Assembly: GCA_963711725.1 (NCBI GenBank) | Contig: CAVQFO010000023.1 | Coordinates: forward strand, 1 to 64,000 | Reading direction: 5' to 3' | Length of the DNA stretch: 64,000 bases | Source of the DNA: CAVQFO01 sp963711725 | GTDB taxonomy: Bacteria; Pseudomonadota; Gammaproteobacteria; Nitrococcales; Aquisalimonadaceae | In this document: piece by piece, positions 33,536 through 42,276 of the stretch | Position numbering within the stretch: position 1 is the first letter of the stretch | Layout of the letters: each line of letters starts with the position of its first letter | Program-made: the position numbers and the translations under genes | The notes under the pieces: generated by a model | What the model was told of the DNA's origin: nothing | The model's input: the letters and a program-made list of their open reading frames with translations, nothing else | The model's database searches: none

Positions 33536-34836
33536 ACCAGCCCTCGAACGGTCTCGTCGCCGGGGAGAAAGCGGAACAGCGCCTCGCGCTCATGGTCCCG
33601 CAGAAATTCAGGCTCCACGGCGTTCAACATTTCGTTGGCGAACGCGAAGATCAGTACGCCCCGGGCATCCTGCTCGCCGATGCCGCGGCTGCGCAGATAG
33701 AAGACCGCATCCTTGTCCAACTCCCCGGTGGTGGAACCGTGGGAACACTTCACGTCGTCCGCGTAGATCTCCAGCCTTGGATTGGAATGAGCCAGGGCTC
33801 GGCGGCTCATCAACAGATTGCGGTTCTCCTGCTCGGCGCTGGTCTTCTGAGCGCCCTTGGCCACGTGTACCATGCCGTCGAAAACGCTTTCGGACTTGCC
33901 GGCCAGCACGCCCTTGAAAACCTGGCGGCTGGTGCCGTGCTCGGACTCGTGTCGGACCCAGGTGTGGTAGTCGCTGGCTTGGCCGTCGCCAACCAGGTAA
34001 AGACCGTCCAGCTCCGCTTCACAGCCCGGACCACGCAAATCCGCATGGATATCCGTACGGGCGATACGCCCGCCGGCTGCAAGCCCGTGGAACCGGAAAC
34101 GGGCGTCGCGCTGCAGTTGGGCATGCACCACCCCCAGGTGGAAGCCGCCGGCGCCCTCCTCCTGAAGCTCGTACACGGCGATTCGGGCGTTGGCGCCCAC
34201 CGCGACTTCGGTAACCGGGCAATTCAGATACGGCGTGCCGTCTGGCCCGGTATACACCTGCAGAATCGTTGCTGAACTGCCTTCGGCGGCATCCACCAGC
34301 ACCCGGGGATAGACCGCCCGCTCACCGGCATCGGCGGACACGGCAAAGACCATGACCAGCGGCTTGTCCAGCTCCCGGCCCTTGGCGAGGCGGATCACCA
34401 GGCCATCGTCAAAAAACGCGGTATTGAGCGCGGCAAAGGGATGATGACGGGTGTCAGCCAACGACCCCAGCAGGCCGTCCACCCCATCCTCTGCCTGGCC
34501 CAGCGGCACGGCCACTGCGCCGCCGGGCAGGCGGGAACGTTCGCTGTCGAGGAAACCGTCCACAAACACCGCCCGGTAGACGTCCGCGGATTCGCCGGGC
34601 GCCCAAGGTTCTCCCTCGAGCGTACCGGCCTTTTCGGCGGCGCTGAAATGGGTCTGGGTCAGTGGATGCAGATTCAGGTTCTTCCACGCTTCCACGCGGC
34701 GGGTCGGGAACCCCTGGTTCTCGAAGTCCTGAATGGCCGCCCGACGGCGCTCCGCCAGCCACTGGGGCTCGGCGCGCCCAGCTCGAGCGGTGAATTCGTC
34801 CAGGTAGACGCTGTTTTGTTCGGCGATTGCTTCCAT
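33532..34836 (-). CDS. sufD: Fe-S cluster assembly protein SufD
   Basis: SufD pairs with SufB in the SufBC2D scaffold complex. The 434-residue product ends in the conserved beta-helix/C-terminal block ALAHSNPRLEIYADDVKCSHGSTTGELD, DAVFYLRSRGIGEQDAR and MLNAVEP, including the histidine implicated in cluster assembly. The N-terminal portion (FPTRRVEAWKNLNL) is also typical. It lies 22 bp after sufC and overlaps the start of sufS by four bases. Confidence 0.97.
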   Translation of the reverse strand: MEAIAEQNSVYLDEFTARAGRAEPQWLAERRRAAIQDFENQGFPTRRVEAWKNLNLHPLTQTHFSAAEKAGTLEGEPWAPGESADVYRAVFVDGFLDSERSRLPGGAVAVPLGQAEDGVDGLLGSLADTRHHPFAALNTAFFDDGLVIRLAKGRELDKPLVMVFAVSADAGERAVYPRVLVDAAEGSSATILQVYTGPDGTPYLNCPVTEVAVGANARIAVYELQEEGAGGFHLGVVHAQLQRDARFRFHGLAAGGRIARTDIHADLRGPGCEAELDGLYLVGDGQASDYHTWVRHESEHGTSRQVFKGVLAGKSESVFDGMVHVAKGAQKTSAEQENRNLLMSRRALAHSNPRLEIYADDVKCSHGSTTGELDKDAVFYLRSRGIGEQDARGVLIFAFANEMLNAVEPEFLRDHEREALFRFLPGDETVRGLV

Positions 34837-34858
34837 CCGTACTCTCTAGGTCAGATTC

Positions 34859-35608
34859 TCAGGCGGCGTTTTCTTCGAACAGGGCGTAACCGGTCTCTTC
34901 CAGTTCCTCGGCCAGTTCCTTGCCGCCGGATTTGACAATACGGCCAGCCACCAACACATGCACCACGTCGGGCACGATGTAGCTCAACAGCCGCTGGTAG
35001 TGAGTGATCAGCAGGAAACCGCGCTCGGCGCTGCGCAGGGCGTTGACGCCGTCCGCCACCGTCCGCAGGGCGTCGATATCCAGACCGGAGTCGGTTTCGT
35101 CCAGTATCGCCAGCAGCGGCTCCAGAACGGCCATCTGGAAGATTTCATTGCGCTTCTTTTCACCGCCGGAAAAACCGGCGTTCACGGGCCTTTGCAGCAG
35201 CGCCTCATCCATCTTGACCAGCTTCATGCGGTCCTTGATGAGTTTGAGGAAATCCATCGCGTCCAGCTCGTCCTGACCACGATACTTGCGCATGGCGTTG
35301 ATGGCGGCCTTGAGGAAATAGGTATTGCTGACGCCGGGGATCTCCACCGGATACTGGAATCCCAGGAACACACCTTCCCTCGCCCGCTCCTCGGGGGGAA
35401 GTTCCAAGAGATCCTTGCCCTGGTAGAGCACCTGCCCCTCGGTCACCTCGTAGCCCTCGTGACCGGAAAGCACCTTGGCCAGGGTGCTCTTGCCGGAGCC
35501 GTTGGGCCCCATGATGGCGTGCACCTCGCCGGGCTGGATGGTCAGGTTGATCCCCTTGAGGATCTCCTTGCCGTCGATGGAGGCATGCAGGTTCTTGATC
35601 GTCAGCAT
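34859..35608 (-). CDS. sufC: Fe-S cluster assembly ATPase SufC
   Basis: SufC is the ABC-type ATPase driving SufBC2D. The 249-residue product has Walker A MGPNGSGKSTLAKVL, the signature NAGFSGGEKKRNEIFQ, Walker B AILDETDSGLDIDAL and the H-loop LLITHYQRLL. The GFSGGE variant of the signature is typical of SufC. It follows sufB by 93 bp, a longer spacer than elsewhere in this operon, but in the same direction. Confidence 0.98.
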   Translation of the reverse strand: MLTIKNLHASIDGKEILKGINLTIQPGEVHAIMGPNGSGKSTLAKVLSGHEGYEVTEGQVLYQGKDLLELPPEERAREGVFLGFQYPVEIPGVSNTYFLKAAINAMRKYRGQDELDAMDFLKLIKDRMKLVKMDEALLQRPVNAGFSGGEKKRNEIFQMAVLEPLLAILDETDSGLDIDALRTVADGVNALRSAERGFLLITHYQRLLSYIVPDVVHVLVAGRIVKSGGKELAEELEETGYALFEENAA

Positions 35609-35701
35609 CCGAACTATCGCTCCGTTGTGTCGCTCGGCCCGACCACGCCGATGCCGGCGGACCGTAAAGAATCAGTGGTATAGGGGCGTCGGCCAGCCGG
35701 A

Positions 35702-37150
35702 TCAGCCGACGCTGTCTTCCAGCGTGACTTCCAAAAGCTTCTGGGCTTCCACCGCGAATTCCATGGGCAGCTTGCGGAAGACGTCCTTGCAGAAGCCGTT
35801 CACGATCAGCGACACGGCATCTTCCTCGCTGATTCCGCGCTGGTTGCAGTAGAAAATCTGGTCTTCGCCGATCTTGGAGGTGCTGGCCTCATGCTCCAGC
35901 TGCGCGCTGGGATTCTGCACATCGATATACGGGAACGTGTGCGCTCCGCATTTGTCACCGATCAGCATGGAATCACACTGGGAGTAGTTGCGCGCGTTCT
36001 CCGCCGTGGGCAGGACGCGCACCAGGCCGCGGTAGCTCTGCTCGCCATGGCCGGCTGAGATACCCTTGGAGATGATGGTGCTGCGGGTGTTCTTGCCCAT
36101 GTGAATCATCTTGGTGCCGGTATCGGCCTGCTGGCGGCCACGGCTCACGGCCACGGAATAGAACTCGCCCACCGAATCGTTGCCCTTGAGCACGCAACTC
36201 GGATATTTCCAGGTAATTGCCGAGCCCGTCTCCACCTGGGTCCAGGAGATCTTGGAACGGTGGCCGGCGCACAGGCCTCGCTTGGTCACGAAGTTGTAGA
36301 TGCCGCCTCGGCCCTCTTCGTCCCCCGGGTACCAGTTCTGCACCGTGGAGTACTTGATCTCGGCATCGTCCAGGGCCACCAGCTCAACCACGGCGGCGTG
36401 AAGCTGATTCTCGTCGCGCATGGGAGCCGTGCAACCCTCGAGGTAGCTGACGTAGGCGCCCTCTTCCGCGATGATCAGGGTGCGCTCAAACTGCCCGGTA
36501 TTGGAGGCGTTCATCCGGAAGTAAGTGGACAGCTCCATCGGGCAGCGCACGCCCTTGGGGATGAAGACGAACGAGCCGTCCGAGAAGACCGCAGAGTTCA
36601 GCGCCGCAAAGAAGTTGTCCCCCGAGGGCACCACGGAACCTAGATACTTCTGAACCAGTTCCGGATGTTCGCGAACCGCCTCGGAGAAAGAGCAGAAAAT
36701 GATGCCTTTTTCCGCCAGCTTGCCCTTGTAGGACGTCGCCACGGACACGCTGTCGAACACGGCATCCACGGCCACCCCGGCCAGGGCCTCGCGCTCGTGC
36801 AGCGGTATCCCCAGCTTCTCGTAGGTCTCCAGCAGCTTCGGATCGACTTCGTCCAGGCTCTTGGGCCGGTCCTTGTCGCTCTTGGGCGCGGAATAATAGG
36901 AGATCGCCTGGAAATCCACGGGCGGATAATGGACATGGGCCCACTTGGGCTCCGCCATGGTCAGCCAGTGGCGGTAGGCCTTCAGGCGCCATTCAAGAAG
37001 CCACTCCGGCTCGTCCTTCTTCGCCGAAATCAGGCGAATCACATCCTCGCTCAGGCCCGGCGGTACGGTTTCCTGTTCGATATCCGTGACGAAGCCGTAC
37101 TCGTAACCCTTGCGAGTCAGCTCCTCGATTGTCTTGCTGCTTGCGGACAT
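35702..37150 (-). CDS. sufB: Fe-S cluster assembly protein SufB
   Basis: SufB provides the cysteine where sulfur is loaded in the SufBC2D complex. The 482-residue product contains GVRCPMELSTYFRMNA, EGAYVSYLEGCTAPMRDENQLHAAVVELVA, NAENARNYSQCDSMLIGD-like 'NARNYSQCDSMLIGDKCGAHTFPY' split across two segments, and HEASTSKIGEDQIFYCNQRGI. All are strongly conserved. It starts 11 bp after the Rrf2 regulator. Length is normal. Confidence 0.98.
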   Translation of the reverse strand: MSASSKTIEELTRKGYEYGFVTDIEQETVPPGLSEDVIRLISAKKDEPEWLLEWRLKAYRHWLTMAEPKWAHVHYPPVDFQAISYYSAPKSDKDRPKSLDEVDPKLLETYEKLGIPLHEREALAGVAVDAVFDSVSVATSYKGKLAEKGIIFCSFSEAVREHPELVQKYLGSVVPSGDNFFAALNSAVFSDGSFVFIPKGVRCPMELSTYFRMNASNTGQFERTLIIAEEGAYVSYLEGCTAPMRDENQLHAAVVELVALDDAEIKYSTVQNWYPGDEEGRGGIYNFVTKRGLCAGHRSKISWTQVETGSAITWKYPSCVLKGNDSVGEFYSVAVSRGRQQADTGTKMIHMGKNTRSTIISKGISAGHGEQSYRGLVRVLPTAENARNYSQCDSMLIGDKCGAHTFPYIDVQNPSAQLEHEASTSKIGEDQIFYCNQRGISEEDAVSLIVNGFCKDVFRKLPMEFAVEAQKLLEVTLEDSVG

Positions 37151-37161
37151 ATCGACCCCGG

Positions 37162-37626
37162 TCAGTTCACGGCTTTCTTTAATGCCACCTCAAGACCCTG
37201 GATGCTTGGATGGTCCACGGCAAGAGGCTGGCTCATATCCTTCAGGCTCAGCGAGCGCAAAGCCTGGTACAAGGCATCGTTGATCCGGCTCCAGTTGCTG
37301 CTGACCACGCAACAACTGCTGTATTGGCAGGCGGAACGGCCGCCTTCGATACAGTCAGTAAGGGCGATGGGCCCCTCGATGGCCATGACAACCTCCGCCA
37401 CCGACATATCCTCCGCCGGCCGGGCCAGGCTATATCCTCCCTTCGCGCCCCGATGGGACACCAGCAGCCCGGCCTTGGCGAGCTGCTTGAGGATCTTGCT
37501 GACCATCGGCAAAGGCAACCCTCGCTGGTTCGCCAGCCAGGAGGCGTTGACGCGCTCTTCGGGCTTGGCGGCCATCAGGCTCAGTATCGCCGTGGCGTAG
37601 TCGGTTTCGCGGTTTATGCGGATCAT
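37162..37626 (-). CDS. Rrf2-family SUF system regulator (SufR/IscR-like)
   Basis: The 154-residue Rrf2 protein has an N-terminal winged helix (WLANQRGLPLPMVSKILKQLAKAGLLVSHRGAKGG region, residues 30-64) and a cysteine cluster C92, C100, C105, C106 that could hold an Fe-S cluster. It matches the group of SUF-operon regulators found in gammaproteobacteria (TIGR02944-type). First gene of the suf operon, so probably autoregulatory and responsive to Fe-S status. Its ATG lies only about ten bases after a good -10, without a ribosome site, suggesting a leaderless or near-leaderless message. Confidence 0.93.
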   Translation of the reverse strand: MIRINRETDYATAILSLMAAKPEERVNASWLANQRGLPLPMVSKILKQLAKAGLLVSHRGAKGGYSLARPAEDMSVAEVVMAIEGPIALTDCIEGGRSACQYSSCCVVSSNWSRINDALYQALRSLSLKDMSQPLAVDHPSIQGLEVALKKAVN

Positions 37627-37636
37627 CTTGGTGCGC

Positions 37637-37666
37637 AGTATAACGCAATTGGTACCTGATTGGTAC
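37637..37666 (-). promoter_or_regulatory. suf operon promoter with duplicated operator-like octamer
   Basis: On the minus strand TATACT (37642-37637) is a strong -10 just upstream of the regulator ATG. Behind it the octamer GTACCAAT is present twice, spaced exactly 11 bases (37666-37659 and 37655-37648), covering the -35 position, where no good -35 hexamer is seen. One helical turn of spacing suggests a protein bound on one DNA face, most simply the Rrf2 protein encoded next door. Confidence 0.55.
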
Positions 37667-37716
37667 TATTTGTCCAGACCAATCATGATCGGCGCCAACA
37701 TATTGAAAGGAAAGTA

Positions 37717-37739
37717 AAACGGGCCCGGACGGGCCCGTT
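37717..37739 (-). terminator. Intrinsic terminator of tRNA-Pro
   Basis: On the minus strand a nine-base stem ACGGGCCCG / CGGGCCCGT with a two-base loop is followed by TTTTAC and then CTTTCC. It lies ten bases after the tRNA-Pro 3' end. Confidence 0.8.
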
Positions 37740-37748
37740 CTTGGGATT

Positions 37749-37825
37749 TGGTCGGGGTGAGAGGATTTGAACCTCCGACCACCTGCACCCCATGCAGGTG
37801 CGCTACCAGGCTGCGCTACACCCCG
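37749..37825 (-). tRNA. tRNA-Pro (anticodon GGG)
   Basis: A 77-base cloverleaf on the minus strand. The acceptor stem begins CGGGGTG and pairs with CACCCCG. The D arm is GCGCAGCCTGGTAGCGC, and the anticodon stem CCTGC / GCAGG encloses loop ATGGGGT with GGG. The T arm is GGAGG-TTCAAAT-CCTCT and CCA is encoded. This is the proline isoacceptor reading CCC/CCT. Confidence 0.97.
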
Positions 37826-37900
37826 ATGTGGGCGGCAATAGTACACAAAACGAATCGCTCGGGGAAGGGTTTAAGCGGCGGGAAAAGCCAACGTACTGAG

Positions 37901-38101
37901 GTAGGAGCGGTCGTGCCGACCGCGAAAGTGTTAACGCTTCAGGTCACGAAGAGCAGGAAGAGCTCACGAAGGAGCACGAAGGTCTTTTACCGAAAGCGAA
38001 GCGCAGTCTTGGGCCGAAGCCTTCGTGTTTTCCGTGTCTGCTTCGTAACCTTCGTTGTCCCGAAAGGCTCGATCGTTCGCGGTCGGCACGACCGCCCCTA
38101 C
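37901..38101. repeat. REP-type inverted pair (BIME-like element)
   Basis: Two 26-base units face each other at 37901-37926 and 38076-38101 and match at 25 of 26 positions. Each begins GTAGGAGC or GTAGGGGC and contains a perfect hairpin GCGGTCG-TGC-CGACCGC. The GTAG head followed by a hairpin is the layout of REP sequences mobilised by RAYT transposases. The 150 bases between hold repeated CACGAAG on the left and its inverse CTTCGTG on the right. No RAYT gene is in the window. The region 37827-38132 holds no gene. Confidence 0.8.
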
Positions 38102-38132
38102 GGAACATTCCGTGATGGGGCGGAAAACACGA

Positions 38133-38489
38133 TCAGCGCTTGAGGAGGTTATAGATCTCTTCCAGTTCCACCCGGACCTGGTGGATCATCTGCAGCCCCT
38201 GGTTCAGATCTTCCTTGGCGCCGTCCCCGGAGAGACGCTGGCGGGCGCCGCCAATCGTGAACCCCTGCTCATAGAGCAGCGAACGGATCTGACGAATCAG
38301 GATCACGTCCTGGCGCTGATAGTATCGGCGATTCCCACGCCGTTTGACCGGCTTTACCTGGGGGAATTCCTGCTCCCAGTAGCGGAGAACGTGGGGCTTT
38401 ACACCGCACAGCTCGCTCACCTCACCGATGGTGAAGTAGCGCTTCGCGGGGATCGCCGGCAGCTCGTTATTGTTCGATATTTCCAGCAT
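38133..38489 (-). CDS. MerR-family transcriptional regulator linked to ihfA
   Basis: A 118-residue MerR regulator starting MLEISNNNELPAIP. The winged-helix region RYFTIGEVSELCGVKPHVLRYWEQEFPQ is followed by RRGNRRYYQRQDVILIRQI and a C-terminal coiled coil. It lacks the cysteine sensor of metal-binding MerR proteins; the effector is unknown. The protein conserved behind ihfA in Pseudomonas and relatives has the same opening. It starts inside the end of ihfA (23-base overlap); a GTG four codons earlier is also possible. Confidence 0.93.
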   Translation of the reverse strand: MLEISNNNELPAIPAKRYFTIGEVSELCGVKPHVLRYWEQEFPQVKPVKRRGNRRYYQRQDVILIRQIRSLLYEQGFTIGGARQRLSGDGAKEDLNQGLQMIHQVRVELEEIYNLLKR

Positions 38490-38769
38490 AGGCTTCGACA
38501 CGCGCTTTGAGTTTTTGTCCGGGGCGGAAGGTCACGACGCGACGGGCGGAAATCGGGATCTCCTCGCCCGTTTTCGGGTTCCTTCCGGGACGCTGACTCT
38601 TGTCCCGCAGATCAAAGTTGCCAAAGCCCGAGAGTTTGACCGGCACCCCGTCTTCCAGGGACGTCCGGATCTCCTCGAAGAAACACTCGACCAGTTCCTT
38701 GGCCTCCCGTTTGTTGAGTCCGACCTCTTCAAACAGGCGCTCGGCCATGTCCGCCTTCGTCAATGCCAT
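38467..38769 (-). CDS. ihfA: Integration host factor alpha subunit
   Basis: IHF is a sequence-specific DNA-bending heterodimer. The 100-residue product has the HU/IHF fold with SGFGNFDLRDK and the DNA-intercalating arm GRNPKTGEEIPI, then RRVVTFRPGQKLK. It starts four bases after the pheT stop, the conserved gammaproteobacterial order pheST-ihfA. Its partner gene lies at 52201-52512 in this window. Confidence 0.98.
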   Translation of the reverse strand: MALTKADMAERLFEEVGLNKREAKELVECFFEEIRTSLEDGVPVKLSGFGNFDLRDKSQRPGRNPKTGEEIPISARRVVTFRPGQKLKARVEAYAGNIEQ

Positions 38770-38773
38770 GCGA

Positions 38774-41149
38774 TTACCCCCTTAGAGTCGCCCCAAGTTG
38801 CCGGTCCAGCCGCTCGACAACCTGTTTGATCCGTTGTTCTACTTCTTCGTCGGTTAGAGTGCGCGAGTATTCCTGTAAAATCAAGCCTAAACCCAAGCCC
38901 TTACAGTTACTTGCAACACCTTTCCCGCGATAGACATCAAAAATCAGCAATTCCTTCAACCATTCGCCGGCCGCCTCACGCACGCAGGCAGCCACGGTAG
39001 CGGCGCTTACGGCCTCGGGAACCGACAGGGCAAGATCCCGACGAATGGAGGGGAAACGCGATAGTGCCTCGAACCGCGGAAGCCTCGCGGACTGCAGCGC
39101 CGCGAGCGCGATTTCGAACACGAATGTACGGCCGCCCAGGTCCAGTTCGTCTTCAAGCGCCGGATGGATGGCACCTACCCACCCCACCGCCTGGCCCTCC
39201 AGGTCGATGCGGGCGCTCTGGCCCGGATGCAGAGCGGGATGGCTGTCGGACACAAGCGCAAAGGCCCCGGCGCGCCCGGTCAGTGCGAACAGACTCTCCA
39301 GATCGCCTTTGACGTCGAAGAAATCCAGATCCCGCGCAGGGATACCCCACTGTTCAGGAAACGCCGGACCGGCCAGCAGACCGCCAATCACGTTGTCCTG
39401 AGCGATACCCTCTCCGTCGGCCAGGAAGCGAAGCCCCGTTTCGAAAATGCGAACCCGCCGCTGTTGCCGGTTGAGGTTGTATTGCAGCGCCTGAATCAGC
39501 CCCGCCCAGAGTGTCCGCCGCATATGCGTCATCTCGGCGGTAATGGGATTAGCCAGCTCGATCCCCGCTGCACCGGTGAGCCTTTCCTGGAGGCCCCGAT
39601 CAACGAAGCTGTAGGTGACAACCTCCTGGTATCCCCGATGAACCAGCGCCGCGCGCAGCGCGGAGACACGCAGCAGCTCTTCGGGCAGGGTCTCCATGGC
39701 CTGAGCCGATGGATACTGCGCGGGCTCGATGTGATCGTAGCCGTAGATGCGCCCCACTTCCTCCACCAGATCTTCCTCGATCTCGATGTCGAAACGGTGG
39801 CTGGGCGCCTTGATGCGCCAGCCTTCTTCAACGGCTTCCGCCGGCATGCCCAGGGCATCGAGAATCCGCGACACATCGGCATCCGGAATGGTCATGCCCA
39901 GCAGGCTTTGAAGGCGGGCACGCCGAAGCGTAATGGCCTCCCGGCGCGGCAGGTGCTGCTCGCTGAGGGTTTCCACCACCGCGGCCGGAGTACCGCCGGC
40001 GATGGACACCAGGAGCTCGGTGGCCCGTTCCATGGCACGGCGCTGCCCCGCCGGGTCCACGCCACGCTCGAAGCGGTAACCGGCGTCGGTGTGCAGGCCC
40101 AGCCGGCGGGAACGGCCATTGATCGTCGACGGCTCGAACCAGGCGCATTCCAGGTACACGTCGCGAGTATCGTCGCGCACACCGGAACCCTCCCCGCCCA
40201 TGATGCCGGCAAGCCCCACAATCCGTTCGTGGTCGGCGATCACCAGCATGTCGGGTTCCAGCTTTACGGTGCTCCCGTCCAGCAGCTCCAGGGTCTCCCC
40301 GGCCTTGGCCATGCGCACGACAATGCCGCCGCGAATCTCCCGCAAATCGTAGGCGTGCATGGGCTGACCTAGCTCCAGCATCACGTATTGAGTCACATCC
40401 ACAAGCGGGCTCACCGGCCGGATACCCGAACGGCGCAGGCGCTCGCGCATCCACAGCGGCGTCGTGGCGTCGGGGTTCACACCCTTGATGACCCGGCCCA
40501 GGAATTTCGGACAGCCCTGGGGCGCTTTCAGCTCCACCGAAACCCGGTCCGCGCCCTGCCCGGGGATTTCCCGAAGCTCCGGCCCCCGGAGGTCCAGGTC
40601 ATAAAGAGCGCTCAAATCCCGCGCCACGCCCAGCACACCGAGGCAGTCGCCCCGGTTGGGCGTGATCTCGATATCGATCACCGCGTCGCCGGCCCCCAGA
40701 TACTCGGCCAACGGCGTTCCCACGGGCGCATCGGCGGGCAAATCCATCAGGCCGCTGTGGTCCTCGCTCAGCCCCAGCTCCCGGGCCGAACACAGCATCC
40801 CCGAAGACTCCACGCCGCGCAGCTTGGCCTTGCGGATCTTGGTTCCGTCGGGAAGCTTGGAGCCGGGAAGGATGACGGGGGCCTTCATACCGGCCCGCAC
40901 GTTGGGCGCGCCGCAGACGATCTGCTGCACCTCGCCGGTGCCCACGTCCACCTGGCATACGGACAACTTATCCGCATCGGGATGCTTCTCTATGCCCACA
41001 ACGTTCGCAACAATCAGGCCATCGAGCGCGGGCAGCGCCGATTCCACCGCCGCCACTTCGAGCCCGGAAAGGCTCAAGCGGTCCGCGACCGCCTGAGGCG
41101 CTTCGCTCAGCGCGATGAAATCCTGCAACCACTGGTAACTGACTTTCAT
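38774..41149 (-). CDS. pheT: Phenylalanine--tRNA ligase beta subunit
   Basis: The beta subunit of the heterotetrameric enzyme charging tRNA-Phe. The 791-residue product begins MKVSYQWLQDFIAL. It has the tRNA-binding OB domain (DGLIVANVVGIEKHPDADKLSVCQVD), the B3/B4 editing domain, B5, and a C-terminal ferredoxin-fold anticodon-binding domain (FPSIRRDLALSVPEAVS ... LTDEEVEQRIKQVV). Length matches the family. It follows pheS by 24 bp. Confidence 0.98.
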   Translation of the reverse strand: MKVSYQWLQDFIALSEAPQAVADRLSLSGLEVAAVESALPALDGLIVANVVGIEKHPDADKLSVCQVDVGTGEVQQIVCGAPNVRAGMKAPVILPGSKLPDGTKIRKAKLRGVESSGMLCSARELGLSEDHSGLMDLPADAPVGTPLAEYLGAGDAVIDIEITPNRGDCLGVLGVARDLSALYDLDLRGPELREIPGQGADRVSVELKAPQGCPKFLGRVIKGVNPDATTPLWMRERLRRSGIRPVSPLVDVTQYVMLELGQPMHAYDLREIRGGIVVRMAKAGETLELLDGSTVKLEPDMLVIADHERIVGLAGIMGGEGSGVRDDTRDVYLECAWFEPSTINGRSRRLGLHTDAGYRFERGVDPAGQRRAMERATELLVSIAGGTPAAVVETLSEQHLPRREAITLRRARLQSLLGMTIPDADVSRILDALGMPAEAVEEGWRIKAPSHRFDIEIEEDLVEEVGRIYGYDHIEPAQYPSAQAMETLPEELLRVSALRAALVHRGYQEVVTYSFVDRGLQERLTGAAGIELANPITAEMTHMRRTLWAGLIQALQYNLNRQQRRVRIFETGLRFLADGEGIAQDNVIGGLLAGPAFPEQWGIPARDLDFFDVKGDLESLFALTGRAGAFALVSDSHPALHPGQSARIDLEGQAVGWVGAIHPALEDELDLGGRTFVFEIALAALQSARLPRFEALSRFPSIRRDLALSVPEAVSAATVAACVREAAGEWLKELLIFDVYRGKGVASNCKGLGLGLILQEYSRTLTDEEVEQRIKQVVERLDRQLGATLRG

Positions 41150-41173
41150 TGCCTTCCCTTCCGCATCCGTGGG

Positions 41174-42193
41174 CTAACGAAACTGCCGCAGGAAGCGGAG
41201 ATCATTGTCATAGTTCAGACGGATATCGTTGATGCCGTAGCGCAGCATGCCCAGCCGTTCCACCCCGATACCGAAGGCCCAGCCGGTGTAGGTCTCGGGG
41301 TCAACATCGCAGGCCTTGAGCACGTTGGGATGAACCATTCCGCAGCCCAGCACCTCCAGCCAGCCCGTCTGCTTGCAAACCCGGCAGCCGTCGCCTTCGC
41401 AGAACAGGCAGGAGATATCCACTTCCGCGCCCGGTTCCACGAACGGGAAGTAGGAAGGCCGGAAACGCAGTTTCAGTTCGCGCTCGAAAAACGACTGCAT
41501 GAACGTGGTGAGAATGCCCCGCAGATGCGCCATGCTCACGTCCTTGTCCACCAGCAGGCCTTCCACCTGATGGAACATGGGCGTGTGGGTCACGTCGTAA
41601 TCGTGGCGGAAGGTCCGGCCCACGGCGATGATGCGGATGGGCGCGCCGCGTTTGCGCATGGCCCGCACCTGCACCGGCGAGGTGTGGGTCCGAAGCAGGT
41701 ACGGCCTGTCCTTGAGATAGAACGTATCCATGTCGGCCCGGGCGGGATGATCGGGTTTGAAGTTCAGCGCATCGAAATTGTGGAACTCGTCCTCGATCTC
41801 CGGCCCGGTTTCGACGCCGAAACCAAGGCCACGGAACAGCTCGCTGACACGATCGAGTATCCGGGTGACGGGATGCAGACCTCCCATCTCCTCGCCGCGG
41901 CCGGGCAGCGTCACGTCCACGGCCTCCGCGGCCAGTCGCTGCTGCAGCCTGGAGGCTTCCAGGGCTTCGCGACGCGCCTCCAATTTCTCGGCAACCCGCT
42001 GTTTGGCTTCGTTGATCCGCTGGCCCGCGGCGGGACGCTCGTCGGCCGGCAGCTGACCCAGCGATTTCAATTGCTGGGTGATCAAGCCCTTCTTGCCGAG
42101 ATAGCGAACCCGCAATTCGTCCAGCGCAGCCAGATCGCCAGCGCCGGTAATGGCACCCTCGGCGTCGGCGATCAGCTCCTTGAGGCCTTCCAC
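41174..42193 (-). CDS. pheS: Phenylalanine--tRNA ligase alpha subunit
   Basis: The catalytic alpha subunit of phenylalanyl-tRNA synthetase. The 339-residue product has an N-terminal coiled coil and then class II motifs: GFGVETGPEIEDEFHNFDALN, TLPGRG, motif 2 around GRTFRHDYDVTHTPMFHQVEG and motif 3 GWAFGIGVERLGMLRYGI. The start is GTG at 42193 with GGAGAG about six bases upstream. An intrinsic terminator lies between rplT and this gene. Confidence 0.97.
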   Translation of the reverse strand: MEGLKELIADAEGAITGAGDLAALDELRVRYLGKKGLITQQLKSLGQLPADERPAAGQRINEAKQRVAEKLEARREALEASRLQQRLAAEAVDVTLPGRGEEMGGLHPVTRILDRVSELFRGLGFGVETGPEIEDEFHNFDALNFKPDHPARADMDTFYLKDRPYLLRTHTSPVQVRAMRKRGAPIRIIAVGRTFRHDYDVTHTPMFHQVEGLLVDKDVSMAHLRGILTTFMQSFFERELKLRFRPSYFPFVEPGAEVDISCLFCEGDGCRVCKQTGWLEVLGCGMVHPNVLKACDVDPETYTGWAFGIGVERLGMLRYGINDIRLNYDNDLRFLRQFR

Positions 42194-42244
42194 GTCTCGC
42201 TCTCCAAAGTTCAGATCCTACGGACCGGACGGTCCGCCGAAAGC

Positions 42245-42276
42245 AAAAAAGGGGAAAGGTGTAGAGCCTTTCCCCT
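42245..42276 (-). terminator. Intrinsic terminator or attenuator upstream of pheS
   Basis: On the minus strand AGGGGAAAGG and CCTTTCCCCT form a perfect ten-base stem with a seven-base loop, followed by TTTTTT. It lies between the rplT stop and pheS, the place of the pheM attenuator in E. coli. I find no Phe-rich leader peptide before it, so it may be a simple partial terminator. Confidence 0.85.

Noticed and set aside
37901..38101. A CRISPR array or insertion sequence between tRNA-Pro and merR
   Set aside because: There are only two repeat units, in inverted orientation, with inner hairpins and no regular spacers, transposase or terminal duplication.
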